This document shows positions 1-7,843 of a DNA stretch of 64,000 bases, piece by piece. This DNA is from Brotonthovivens ammoniilytica (GTDB taxonomy: Bacteria > Bacillota > Clostridia > Lachnospirales > Lachnospiraceae), in contig NZ_JAOQJQ010000002.1 in NCBI RefSeq assembly GCF_025566885.1, forward strand, positions 186,001-250,000. The letters are read 5' to 3'. How positions within the stretch are numbered: position 1 is the first letter of the stretch; each line of letters opens with the position of its first letter. Position numbers and translations under genes: made by a program. Below the pieces are notes generated by a model that was not told the origin of the DNA, made no database searches, and worked only from the letters and a program-made list of their open reading frames with translations.

Positions 1-212
1 TGGAAGCGGCTGTGAATTTTATACGCAAAGCGGATATTCTGATTATTGGCGGCACCAGCCTGGCAGTGTATCCGGCGGCAGGGCTGATAGATTATTACAG
101 AGGCAGCAAGCTTGTTTTGATAAATAAAACGGCCACTCCTGCAGACCGGAAGGCCGATCTGCTGATTTCGGGTTCTATTGGTGAAATATTTGAAAAACTG
201 GAGGTGTCATAA
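1..212 (+). CDS. Sir2-family NAD-dependent protein deacylase, C-terminal part (cut by window start)
   Basis: Only the last ~70 residues are present; the frame is open to the window edge. The visible part contains ILIIGGTSLAVYPAAGLI, the late Rossmann GTS motif that binds the NAD ribose in sirtuins, then the closing strand VLINKTATPADRKADL and a short acidic tail. Sirtuins remove acyl groups from lysines using NAD+ and act in the cytoplasm. The zinc-binding and catalytic His regions lie outside the window, so the subclass cannot be judged. The stop codon touches the next gene's start, which suggests co-transcription. Confidence 0.88.
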   Translation, partial: EAAVNFIRKADILIIGGTSLAVYPAAGLIDYYRGSKLVLINKTATPADRKADLLISGSIGEIFEKLEVS

Positions 213-395
213 GTGACATACGAAATAGGTGATATTGTAAAACTGAAAAAAAAGCATCCCTGTGGAAGTTTTGAGTGGGAGATTTTGAGAGTGGGGGCTG
301 ATTTCAGGCTTAAATGTCTGGGGTGCGGACATCAGATTATGATCGACCGGAAAACAGTGGAAAAAAACACAAAGGACTTAAGAAAAAAAGCTTGA
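213..395 (+). CDS. DUF951 family small protein
   Basis: A 60-residue protein starting at a GTG that follows directly on the sirtuin stop; GAGGTGTC just upstream may serve as the ribosome site. It begins YEIGDIVKLKKKHPCGSFEW and has a CLGCGH pair, the pattern of the DUF951 family found next to rpsF or ychF in Firmicutes. The basic surface and the Cys pairs hint at nucleic-acid or metal binding, but no function is established. The position just upstream of rpsF-ssb-rpsR is typical for the family. Confidence 0.85.
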   Translation: MTYEIGDIVKLKKKHPCGSFEWEILRVGADFRLKCLGCGHQIMIDRKTVEKNTKDLRKKA

Positions 396-498
396 AACCA
401 AAAAAAATATATGATATCATTAGAAATCGTGATATATTATAAATTTCCTTGCTCCTTACATTGTTAGGGGGCCAGAGACCAAAAGGAGGTACATTCGC
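396..498 (+). promoter_or_regulatory. Leader region of the rpsF operon
   Basis: About 100 bases between the DUF951 gene and rpsF. It has an AT-rich imperfect inverted repeat (AATATATGATATCA facing TCGTGATATATT, about 405-440) and ends in a strong AAAGGAGG ribosome site. S6:S18-binding leaders are known for this operon in many bacteria, but I could not identify the consensus structure by eye. Confidence 0.3.
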
Positions 499-789
499 AT
501 GAACAAATATGAATTAGCACTGATTGTTAATGCAAAGATCGAAGATGATGCGAGAGCCGCTGTAGTAGAGAAAGCAAAAGATTACATTGCGCGTTTCGGC
601 GGTACAGTAACAGAAGTAGAAGACTGGGGTAAGAAAAGATTAGCTTACGAAATTCAGAAAATGAACGAAGGCTTCTATTATTTCATCAAATTCGATGCTG
701 AAGCAGGTGTTCCCGGTGAATTGGAACAGAGTGTTCGTATTATGGACAACGTGCTCAGATTCTTATGCGTTAGACAGGACGAGGCATAG
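499..789 (+). CDS. rpsF: 30S ribosomal protein S6
   Basis: A 96-residue protein, normal length for bacterial S6, beginning MNKYELALIVNAKIEDDARA with AAAGGAGG 10 bases upstream. It has the typical WGKKRLAYEIQK and GFYYFIKF segments. S6 pairs with S18 in the platform of the small subunit. It is followed in order by ssb and rpsR, the classic Firmicute operon. Confidence 0.98.
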   Translation: MNKYELALIVNAKIEDDARAAVVEKAKDYIARFGGTVTEVEDWGKKRLAYEIQKMNEGFYYFIKFDAEAGVPGELEQSVRIMDNVLRFLCVRQDEA

Positions 790-810
790 AATAGAAAAGA
801 GGTTTATCCT

Positions 811-1248
811 ATGAATAAAGTAATTTTGATGGGACGATTGACCAGAGATCCTGAGGTTCGTTATTCTCAGGGCGAACAGTCAACAGCAGTGGCCAGATAT
901 ACAATCGCCGTAGACAGAAGATTCAAACGGGATTCCGATACCCAGACAGCTGACTTTATCGGGTGTGTGGCATTTGGACGTCAGGGCGAATTTGCTGAGA
1001 AATATTTCCGCAAAGGAACTAAAATTGCCATCACAGGCAGAATCCAGACAGGAAGTTATACAAATAAAGACGGTCAGAGAGTGTATACCACAGATGTTGT
1101 TGTTGAAGAACAGGAGTTTGCTGAAAGCAAAGCTGCCAGTGCAGAAAATAGTTTTCAGCCGGCTGACAGACCATCGCCAAACAATGCGATTGGGGATGGC
1201 TTCATGAATATTCCGGATGGAATAGATGAAGAATTACCATTTAACTAA
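811..1248 (+). CDS. ssb: Single-stranded DNA-binding protein
   Basis: A 145-residue SSB. The N-terminal OB fold (about 1-105) starts MNKVILMGRLTRDPEVRY and includes the FIGCVAFGRQGEFAEKYFRKG core. A disordered linker follows, then the acidic tip DGIDEELPFN that binds partner proteins such as RecO and PriA. It coats single-stranded DNA during replication, recombination and repair. It lies between rpsF and rpsR, so ribosomal protein and replication genes share a transcript. Confidence 0.98.
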   Translation: MNKVILMGRLTRDPEVRYSQGEQSTAVARYTIAVDRRFKRDSDTQTADFIGCVAFGRQGEFAEKYFRKGTKIAITGRIQTGSYTNKDGQRVYTTDVVVEEQEFAESKAASAENSFQPADRPSPNNAIGDGFMNIPDGIDEELPFN

Positions 1249-1264
1249 ACAGGAGGTAACAATC

Positions 1265-1525
1265 ATGGCTTACAATAAAGACGGAAAAAGCGATTCTCCA
1301 ATGAAGAGAAGAGGCGGCCGCAGAAGAAAAAAAGTTTGTGTATTCTGTGGAAAAGATAATGTAATTGATTACAAAGACGTAAATAAATTAAAAAGATATA
1401 TCTCTGAGAGAGGAAAAATCCTTCCAAGAAGAATCACAGGAAACTGTGCAAAACATCAGAGAGCTCTTACCGTAGCAATTAAAAGAGCACGCCACGTAGC
1501 ATTAATGCCATACGTACAGGATTAA
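1265..1525 (+). CDS. rpsR: 30S ribosomal protein S18
   Basis: An 86-residue S18. The ATG at 1265 is preferred over an upstream in-frame ATG at 1226 because AGGAGG sits 8-10 bases before it and the family starts here. It has a basic N-terminus (RRGGRRRKK), the CVFCG pair, and the core NKLKRYISERGKILPRRITG. The Cys-containing start is the zinc-type S18 form. Last gene of the operon, followed at once by a strong terminator. Confidence 0.97.
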   Translation: MAYNKDGKSDSPMKRRGGRRRKKVCVFCGKDNVIDYKDVNKLKRYISERGKILPRRITGNCAKHQRALTVAIKRARHVALMPYVQD

Positions 1526-1540
1526 TTATTACGCAATGAA

Positions 1541-1575
1541 AAAGCTGTTGCAGGAAACTGCAGCAGCTTTTTTAT
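1541..1575 (+). terminator. Intrinsic terminator of the rpsF-ssb-rpsR operon
   Basis: Thirteen-pair stem (AAAGCTGTTGCAG / CTGCAGCAGCTTT, one G-U) closed by a GAAA tetraloop and followed by a T run. Confidence 0.9.
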
Positions 1576-1640
1576 AGTATCGAATGGTATAACGTTGAGT
1601 AGAGATAATTTATGAAACTGTGATTGTTTTGTAACTATAA

Positions 1641-2012
1641 TTATTTGTAAAATCCATAATTGGGGTCTGTATTTATTAGCGGTACTGCTGTTTCAAAAGC
1701 CGCAATTTTGCTTTTCCCTTCTGGTGTTGATGAATCAAAATCATCGTGGAGACTGATCAGAGCAGCTTTCTTTTCGTTTACAATTATATGAATCAGATCT
1801 ACAAGATCTCTTAAGCCGCTGGAAAAGCGTGTGAAATTATGTACATAGATAATATCTTCCGGTTGTAGTTTTTCAAGGAGAGCCAGAAGATTTTCTCTGG
1901 TTGCCATAGTGTCAATGATGATTTCAGAAGCGAATGCTTTCAGCTCATCCGTTTTTTCCGGAACACTTTCCTGGATGTCGGTTATGAATGCGTTAAAATA
2001 TCCGTATTTCAT
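1641..2012 (-). CDS. Degenerate serine-recombinase (resolvase) catalytic-domain protein
   Basis: A 123-residue protein with GAAAGGA upstream of its ATG. The middle and end follow the resolvase N-terminal domain: EDIIYVHNFTRFSSGLRDLVDLI, then LISLHDDFDSSTPEGKSKIAAFE, matching the usual 'GD.l.v..ldRlsRs..dl' and 'l.e.iDts.p.Gk' blocks. The usual start YxRVS is replaced by YGYFNAFITD, so the nucleophilic Ser is gone. The second Arg of the R-x-x-R pair is Ser, and no DNA-binding domain follows. I infer a catalytically dead, stand-alone domain. It is intact and has a ribosome site, so it may have another role rather than being simple debris. Confidence 0.6.
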   Translation of the reverse strand: MKYGYFNAFITDIQESVPEKTDELKAFASEIIIDTMATRENLLALLEKLQPEDIIYVHNFTRFSSGLRDLVDLIHIIVNEKKAALISLHDDFDSSTPEGKSKIAAFETAVPLINTDPNYGFYK

Positions 2013-2051
2013 AGAGTTTTCCTTTCAAGAATTTATTTTTATATCATGATA

Positions 2052-2124
2052 TATCAGCCGGTGGACATCCATATGCCTGATCATGAGCTATAAAAGTAGG
2101 AATATGGATGTCCGGCCGTCTGAT
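2052..2124. repeat. Large imperfect inverted repeat
   Basis: Perfect 12-base arms GGACATCCATAT (2063-2074) and ATATGGATGTCC (2102-2113). They are extended outward by the weaker match ATCAGCCGG versus CCGTCTGAT, with a ~27-base loop. It lies between the recombinase-like gene and marR. It could be a bidirectional terminator, a protein-binding site or a mobile-element scar; there is no T run right after either arm. Confidence 0.6.
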
Positions 2125-2249
2125 AATATTATGACATAAGTTTAAGAACTCTGAAATTCAGAAAAATGGTCCAGTTATTTATAAAATGAATAACAAAACT
2201 AAATAAAAACAGACAAAACAATATAAATAAAACAAACCAATAAAAGAAG

Positions 2250-2699
2250 TTAATCTGCATATAATATTTTATTTAGTGTTTTCATGATGATTTTGAAGGC
2301 TTCTTTAAATTCTGAAATCTCCTCTTCGGAAAGTTTGTCCATGGATCTGCAGATCAAATTAGATGTTGAACTTTTCAGGTCATTAAAAAGCTGTCGGCCT
2401 TCTTTGGACAGGGAAATATCAATTTGTCTGCGGTTCTCTGCATTTATTTTCCGTTCAACCAATTTTCTGTCTGCCAGGGGAGCAATGGTCCGGCTTGCCT
2501 GTTCCCTGGAAATATTCATACGCTGAGCCAGCTGGCTCATGGAAAGGGTTGAACTGTTGGCAATTATAATCAGAGCTTTCCATTGATTTTTTGTTAAATC
2601 ATATTTCTGCAGATTCATAAAATGATTTAAGTAATGGCTGTAATCCGGAAAAAATTCCAGAATTGAAGCTGCCAGCTGCAGTTTTTCTGTATCTTTCAT
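2250..2699 (-). CDS. MarR-family transcriptional regulator
   Basis: A 149-residue winged-helix protein. Central motifs STLSMSQLAQRMNISREQASRTIAPLADRKLVERK and the wing NRRQIDISLSKEGRQL are typical of MarR. Long N- and C-terminal helices would form the dimer interface. It is divergent from the citrate synthase gene, and the 15-base palindrome over that gene's -35 box is a plausible operator. The ligand is unknown. Confidence 0.9.
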   Translation of the reverse strand: MKDTEKLQLAASILEFFPDYSHYLNHFMNLQKYDLTKNQWKALIIIANSSTLSMSQLAQRMNISREQASRTIAPLADRKLVERKINAENRRQIDISLSKEGRQLFNDLKSSTSNLICRSMDKLSEEEISEFKEAFKIIMKTLNKILYAD

Positions 2700-2801
2700 A
2701 GAACTCTCTCCTCTTTTTTCCTTTTTTTAAGTATAGCATTTAATTGATAAAAGTCAAATATTGATAAAGATTAAAAATTTATAAACATAATTAAAAATAA
2801 A

Positions 2802-2816
2802 TGTCAATAGTTGACA
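2802..2816. promoter_or_regulatory. Palindromic operator TGTCAA-TAG-TTGACA
   Basis: A perfect 6-base inverted repeat with a 3-base spacer. Its right arm is the -35 box of the citrate synthase promoter, and it lies between divergent marR and gltA. Size and position fit a MarR-type operator; the binding protein is inferred. Confidence 0.6.
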
Positions 2817-2838
2817 AAAGTCAATCAAGTGATATACT
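2811..2838 (+). promoter_or_regulatory. Sigma-A promoter of citrate synthase
   Basis: TTGACA (2811-2816), 16-base spacer, TATACT (2833-2838). The transcript would start near 2845, which supports the ATG at 2875 as the real start. Confidence 0.75.
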
Positions 2839-2874
2839 TTTGATAACTTAATGTCAAAGAAAGGGGCGAATACA

Positions 2875-4293
2875 ATGAAACCAATTTATACCTATATGAA
2901 AAAACAGTCTGAGGTGATTCGCGGTCAGGATCTGATTCAAAACGATTTGTTTACAAAGTATAATGTGAAACGTGGTCTGCGGGATTTGAACGGGGATGGA
3001 GTACTTGCCGGACTTACCAATGTTTCTATGATTCAGTCAAAGGAAACTGTTGACGGCGAGGTAAAACCTTGTCATGGAAAGCTGTTTTACCGCGGCTATA
3101 ATATTTATGATCTTGTGCGCGGAATTATGGCGGATCATAGATATGGATTTGAGGAAACGGCGTATCTGCTGCTGTTTGGAGAACTTCCCAATAAGCCTCA
3201 ATTGAAGGAATTTTCGGCAATGATTGGTGATATGCGCTGTCTGCCCACTAATTTCGTCAGAGACGTTGTGATGAAGGCGCCCAGTAAAGATATTATGAAT
3301 TCTATGACACGAAGTGTACTGACCCTGTCTTCCTATGATATGCATGTATCAGATTTGAGTCTGGAAAATGTACTAAGACAATGTATGATGTTGATTAGCG
3401 TGTTCCCAATGCTTGCAGTATATGGTTATCATGCCTATAATCATTATGAAAATAATCAGAGTATGTATATTCATCATCCGGATGCGGAATTAAGTACGGC
3501 GGAAAACCTGCTGCGTTTGCTGCGGCCGGATATGAAATATTCAAAACTAGAAGCAAAGGTGCTTGATCTGGCGCTTATGCTTCACATGGAACACGGTGGC
3601 GGAAACAATTCTACCTTTACAACCCGGGTGGTGACATCATCTGGATCTGATACTTATGCGGTAATGGCGGCAGCTTTATCATCTTTAAAGGGGCCAAAAC
3701 ATGGCGGCGCCAATATTAAAGTGGTAGAAATGATGAATGATCTGAAAGCATGTGTAACAGATTATTCAGATCAGGATCAGGTAGAAACGTATCTGGAACA
3801 TGTTCTCAGAGGCCAGGCGTTTGATGGAAGAGGATTGATTTACGGAATGGGACATGCTGTCTATACCATTTCAGATCCCCGTGCAGAAGTATTTAAAAGC
3901 TTTGTGGAAAAGCTCGCTCAGGAAAAGGGCTGCCAGGAAGAATTTGAATTGTATTCTATGGTAGAGACTCTTGCTCCGAAAGTCATTGAGAAAAATCGTA
4001 AAATGTATAAAGGGGTAAGCGCCAATGTAGATTTCTACAGCGGATTTGTTTATAATATGCTGGGAATTCCGCTGGAGCTTTATACCCCGATATTTGCTAT
4101 TGCGCGTATTGTGGGGTGGAGTGCACATCGGCTGGAGGAACTGGTAAATGCCGATAAGATTATCCGCCCGGCATATAAGAGTGTATTAGAATTAAAGACC
4201 TATACTTCTTTAGAATCAAGAGATGGATATGAAATAGAAGGGCAGGATTATAAGGACTACCGGCTGGAAGAAAGAGAAGAAAAGAAACACTAA
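2875..4293 (+). CDS. gltA: Citrate synthase
   Basis: A 472-residue protein that condenses oxaloacetate with acetyl-CoA. The ATG at 2875 is chosen because GAAAGGGG precedes it, while an in-frame ATG at 2851 would sit within a few bases of the predicted transcript start. Catalytic blocks: HMEHGGGNNSTF, the GPKHGGAN loop and GMGHAVYTISDPRA with the active-site His residues, and NVDFYSGFVY with the catalytic Asp. The ~40-residue N-terminal extension is usual in clostridial forms. No aconitase or isocitrate dehydrogenase is nearby; it probably feeds glutamate synthesis. Likely controlled by the divergent MarR protein. A 2-methylcitrate synthase activity cannot be excluded. Confidence 0.93.
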   Translation: MKPIYTYMKKQSEVIRGQDLIQNDLFTKYNVKRGLRDLNGDGVLAGLTNVSMIQSKETVDGEVKPCHGKLFYRGYNIYDLVRGIMADHRYGFEETAYLLLFGELPNKPQLKEFSAMIGDMRCLPTNFVRDVVMKAPSKDIMNSMTRSVLTLSSYDMHVSDLSLENVLRQCMMLISVFPMLAVYGYHAYNHYENNQSMYIHHPDAELSTAENLLRLLRPDMKYSKLEAKVLDLALMLHMEHGGGNNSTFTTRVVTSSGSDTYAVMAAALSSLKGPKHGGANIKVVEMMNDLKACVTDYSDQDQVETYLEHVLRGQAFDGRGLIYGMGHAVYTISDPRAEVFKSFVEKLAQEKGCQEEFELYSMVETLAPKVIEKNRKMYKGVSANVDFYSGFVYNMLGIPLELYTPIFAIARIVGWSAHRLEELVNADKIIRPAYKSVLELKTYTSLESRDGYEIEGQDYKDYRLEEREEKKH

Positions 4294-4300
4294 GCATTAA

Positions 4301-4377
4301 AAAAACTGGTGGGATTTGTATGAAACTGCCCCTTAAAAGCAAAACATTTAGGGCAGATGAAATCTCACCAGTTTTTT
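4301..4377. terminator. Bidirectional terminator with nested stem
   Basis: The outer stem AAAAACTGGTGGGATTT / AATCTCACCAGTTTTTT encloses a second short stem (CTGCCC / GGGCAG). It lies between convergent gltA and the symporter gene; A and T runs on the two sides allow use on both strands. Confidence 0.8.
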
Positions 4378-4390
4378 GTTATTTTAGTTC

Positions 4391-5914
4391 CTATACAGAT
4401 TCAAACTCTTCCACTATTTCTTTATCAGGGGCTTTTGTAAGAAGGCTGACAATAATAATGGCGGCACAGGCAGCAATGAAAGCCGGAAGGAGTTCATAAA
4501 TATTCCAGATACCGCCTATAGGAGCGATCAGATATTTCCAGATAAATACCATAGCTCCTCCGACGATCATACCGGCCAGTGCACCGTTTCTGTTGGAGCG
4601 CTTCCAGAAGAGAGCAAACAGCATTACCGGACCAAAAGCAGCGCCAAAACCGGCCCAGGCAAAAGATACAATGGAGAAAACAGAGCTGTCTGGATTCCGG
4701 GCAATAAAAACACCGATAACGGCTATGATAATTACAGTCAGTCTTGCGAAGAGCATAGACATTTTACTGGAAATCTTAAGATGAAATACATCTTCAAGAA
4801 TATTCTGGGACACACTGGAAGAAGCTGCCAGAAGCTGGGAATCAGCAGTGGACATTGTTGATGCAAGTATTCCTGAAAGGATGACACCAGCAAAAATAAC
4901 TGCAATGATACCGTTCTGGCTTAAAAGTGTAGCAATTTTTATAATGATTGTTTCTGATTCTGAGCCTGTAAGGGTATTTATAGCTCCGGCTTTTGTCATG
5001 CCAAGCCCGACAATACCAATAAGAACTGCAATAATCATAGAAATTACAACCCAAACGGAAGCAACCCGTCGTGAAAGCTTCAGTTTGTTATCGTCTTCAA
5101 TAGCCATAAAGCGAAGCAGAATGTGAGGCATGCCGAAATAACCCAGACCCCATGCCAGTTTTGAAAAAATGGTTAGACCGCCGTATGTTACGGATTCTCC
5201 TGTGTCAGGAACATGGGAGGAAAACATGGACAGATAGCCTTTCAGATTATGGGCGTTATCCATAACGGCATCAAAACCGCCGGCAACGTGGATTCCGAAA
5301 ACAAGAACAATGATTAAGGCAATTGTCATAATAATACTCTGAATGAAATCAGTAGTACTTGCAGCCAGGAAACCGCCTAAAGCGGTGTAGGCAACAATTA
5401 CAATTGCGGAAATAATCATTACAGGTACATATTCGATACCAAATAGGGTGGAAAACAGCTTGCCGCATGCAGCGAAGCCGGATGCCGTGTACGGAATAAA
5501 GAATATAACGATAATGATTGCGGAAATACCAACAAGGGTGCGGCTTTTGTCGCGGTAACGATTTGCGAAAAAGCTTGGAATAGTAATGGAATTGTTGGCT
5601 TTGGCAGAATAACGGCGAAGTCTTTTTGCGATCAGCAGCCAGTTAATGTAAGTTCCGATACCAAGGCCGATGGCGGTCCAGCCGGCATCCGCAACACCGG
5701 AAAGGTAAGCAACACCTGGCAGTCCCATTAAAAGCCAGCTGCTCATATCAGAAGCTTCGGCGCTCATGGCAGTAACAAGGGGCCCCAGTTTTCTGCCGCC
5801 CAGATAGAAGTCGCTGGTATCATTGTTTTTCTTGGAGCAGTATACCCCAATCAGGATCATAGCCACAAGATAAATGACCATGACAATAAACAACCCAATA
5901 GTTTGTGATGTCAT
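4391..5914 (-). CDS. putP: Sodium/proline symporter (SSS family)
   Basis: A 507-residue membrane protein with about 13 hydrophobic segments. The start MTSQTIGLFIVMVIYLVAM is chosen because AAAGGAG lies 7 bases upstream; a longer in-frame start lacks a ribosome site. PutP-like blocks include DFYLGGRKLGPLVTAMSAEASDMSSWLL, GTYINWLLIAKRLRRYS and STADSQLLAASSSVSQNI. It would import proline with Na+ at the cytoplasmic membrane. It stands alone between convergent gltA and a divergent aldo/keto reductase gene. Confidence 0.93.
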   Translation of the reverse strand: MTSQTIGLFIVMVIYLVAMILIGVYCSKKNNDTSDFYLGGRKLGPLVTAMSAEASDMSSWLLMGLPGVAYLSGVADAGWTAIGLGIGTYINWLLIAKRLRRYSAKANNSITIPSFFANRYRDKSRTLVGISAIIIVIFFIPYTASGFAACGKLFSTLFGIEYVPVMIISAIVIVAYTALGGFLAASTTDFIQSIIMTIALIIVLVFGIHVAGGFDAVMDNAHNLKGYLSMFSSHVPDTGESVTYGGLTIFSKLAWGLGYFGMPHILLRFMAIEDDNKLKLSRRVASVWVVISMIIAVLIGIVGLGMTKAGAINTLTGSESETIIIKIATLLSQNGIIAVIFAGVILSGILASTMSTADSQLLAASSSVSQNILEDVFHLKISSKMSMLFARLTVIIIAVIGVFIARNPDSSVFSIVSFAWAGFGAAFGPVMLFALFWKRSNRNGALAGMIVGGAMVFIWKYLIAPIGGIWNIYELLPAFIAACAAIIIVSLLTKAPDKEIVEEFESV

Positions 5915-6039
5915 AAATAATCTCCTTTGTGTAAAAATATGCAATAATTCATTTTATCATAGAAAAAAATGGACTACAATATATTTTATATGCTAAAATG
6001 TGAGGATACAAAAAAACAATGGAGAAAGGAAGATTGCGC

Positions 6040-6966
6040 ATGAAAACAGTTAATTTAGCACAAAATGGAAAGCAGGTTTCTTCGATTGTACAGGGATGCA
6101 TGAGAATAGATGCTCTGAGTGATTATCAGCTGGAAGCTTTAGTGGAGCATCAGCTAGAACGGGGGATTAACTTTTTTGATCATGCGGATTGCTATGGAGC
6201 GGGAGTGTGCGAAGAAAAGTTTGGAAAGCTTCTGGCTGCCAGACCAAAGTTAAGGCAGCAGATGACGATTCAGACCAAGTGCGGAATCCGCCCCGGGAAT
6301 TTTACGGTTTATGATTTTTCTAAAAAACATATATTGGAGAGCGTGGACCAAAGCCTGCGGCGCCTTCATACGGATCATATTGATATTTTACTTTTGCATC
6401 GGCCGGATGCACTGATGGAGCCGGAAGAAGTAGCAGATGCCTTTGACCGGTTAAAGGAAAGTGGAAAGGTGGGACATTTTGGTGTCAGCAATCAAAATCC
6501 CGGGCAGATGAAGCTGCTATCAAAATATTTAAATAGGAAGCTTGAGATTAATCAAATGCAGCTTAGTCCGGCCAGAACGGGTATGCTGGATGCAGGGTTC
6601 AATGTAAACACATCTTTTGATAAAGGAATTGACAGGGACGGCGGAGTTATTGAATATTGCAGGCTGGAGGGCATTACCATTCAATGCTGGTCTCCGTTCC
6701 AGCGGGGACAGATAGAAGGAACCTTTATTGGCGATGAGGAATATCGTGAATTGAATTGTGTTTTAGAACAGCTGGCCCAAAAGTATGATATCTCTGTGAA
6801 TGGCGCAGTAATTGCCTGGCTGCTTCGACATCCGGCTGACATGCAGGTTGTTGTAGGAACAGTAAACGACAGCCGGATGGATGCTATTGCCCGGGCGGCT
6901 GATGTCAGGTTAACAAGAGAAGAGTGGTACCAGGTGTATCAGGCTGCCGGGAATGTACTGCCTTAG
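6040..6966 (+). CDS. Aldo/keto reductase (YdhF-like)
   Basis: A 308-residue NADPH-dependent oxidoreductase. The ATG at 6040 follows GAAAGGAAG by 8 bases and is better supported than the ATG at 6019. The catalytic tetrad is visible: Asp and Tyr in FFDHADCYG, Lys in QTKCGI, His in LLHRPDA. The NADP-binding end VVVGTVNDSRMDAI is present, and SPFQRGQ resembles the E. coli YdhF group. Substrate unknown. Single-gene unit with its own terminator. Confidence 0.92.
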   Translation: MKTVNLAQNGKQVSSIVQGCMRIDALSDYQLEALVEHQLERGINFFDHADCYGAGVCEEKFGKLLAARPKLRQQMTIQTKCGIRPGNFTVYDFSKKHILESVDQSLRRLHTDHIDILLLHRPDALMEPEEVADAFDRLKESGKVGHFGVSNQNPGQMKLLSKYLNRKLEINQMQLSPARTGMLDAGFNVNTSFDKGIDRDGGVIEYCRLEGITIQCWSPFQRGQIEGTFIGDEEYRELNCVLEQLAQKYDISVNGAVIAWLLRHPADMQVVVGTVNDSRMDAIARAADVRLTREEWYQVYQAAGNVLP

Positions 6967-6978
6967 CGGCAGAGTTTC

Positions 6979-7026
6979 ACAGCCCCAAAGGAAATTGCAG
7001 TTGTAATTTCCTTTGGGGCTGTTTTT
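6979..7026 (+). terminator. Strong intrinsic terminator
   Basis: Perfect 18-pair stem (arms 6979-6996 and 7005-7022, starting ACAGCCCCAAAGGAAATT), 8-base loop, T run. Confidence 0.93.
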
Positions 7027-7620
7027 GCGTCTAGGAAGCGAACTAAGAAAAGAGAAGTGAATAAGAAGAAAAGCAGTAGGTGAAAGAAGAGAGAGTGAAG
7101 AAAAGTGTAAAAAGAGAGGCGGGGGAGCAGGAAAGTTCCGTCTAACTGCCCCAGCAGGAAGGCAGGGAAGGAAAGAAAGGAAAAAGAAAAAAGGGAAAAG
7201 AGATTCCTAAGGAAGAAGGGTATAGTGGAAGAAGGTATAGAGTGTAAGGATAGAAAGAGGTAAAACTAAATGGAATTAAGAAGAGAAATGAAATAGACAG
7301 GAAAGAAAAAAGGAAAAAGGAAATTATGGAAAGAGAGGGAAAAGTAGGGAAGAAAAAAAGCGGAGAACCGGGAAGAAAAGGGGAAAAAAGAGAGGGGTAA
7401 GAGGAAAGTGTTGTTGAAAAAGAAAAGGAGAAGAATCAGATACTGTCGCTGGAGGAGATCAGCGGCAGTAGGGGAAGCAGAAAGCGGAGATCAAATTGCT
7501 GGGGAGAGGGAAGGAAAGGGATGTGTGAAAGGGAGGACTGCATTTGGAGAGGGAAGGGGTGTTGTTAGAGGAGAAGGCTGGCGAAAAAATAGAAAAAATG
7601 ATGAAAAAACATTTTATTTC
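7027..7620. other. Long purine-rich (GA-rich) non-coding tract
   Basis: About 590 bases with no credible gene. Sample 60-base rows count 78-88% purine on the plus strand (7 pyrimidines in 7321-7380, 10 in 7081-7140, 13 in 7201-7260). There is no exact tandem repeat unit. It ends just before the half-site and promoter region of the sugar ABC operon. A 74-codon open frame at 7408-7632 is low-complexity Arg/Lys/Glu/Gly and lacks protein character. Confidence 0.85.
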
Positions 7621-7649
7621 ACGAAAAAATAAGGTTTCATTTTGTGAAA
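7602..7649. promoter_or_regulatory. Clustered TGAAA/TTTCA half-sites, candidate RpiR operator
   Basis: TGAAA (7602-7606) and TTTCA (7617-7621) form a 20-base imperfect palindrome. A second pair, TTTCA (7635-7639) and TGAAA (7645-7649), follows. The cluster lies 35-80 bases upstream of the predicted -35 box. The RpiR gene in the same locus is the obvious candidate reader; this is inference. Confidence 0.4.
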
Positions 7650-7684
7650 AACGATAAAAAAGCGGCTGCGTTTCCGGAAATGTA

Positions 7685-7712
7685 TTGACTTTTTCGTAAA
7701 ATGATGTAAGAT
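7685..7712 (+). promoter_or_regulatory. Promoter of the sugar ABC operon
   Basis: TTGACT (7685-7690), 16-base spacer, TAAGAT (7707-7712). This leaves a ~125-base leader before the binding-protein gene. Confidence 0.6.
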
Positions 7713-7843
7713 AAGATTATCAAATTAGTACAGTTTCCACACAGAAAAGGGAAAAGAATCCGTCAATTTCACGAAGGGGTTGTGGAAGAAGGAGGGAGAT
7801 TCCGTGTGAGGCTGATATATAATGTTTTAAAGGAGGAAAAGAC

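Noticed and set aside
965..1207. 80-codon frame inside ssb
   Set aside because: Fully inside ssb in another frame; the ssb frame is clearly the real one.
7408..7632. 74-codon open frame inside the purine-rich tract
   Set aside because: Low-complexity Arg/Lys/Glu/Gly composition produced by GA-rich DNA, no ribosome site and no fold signature.
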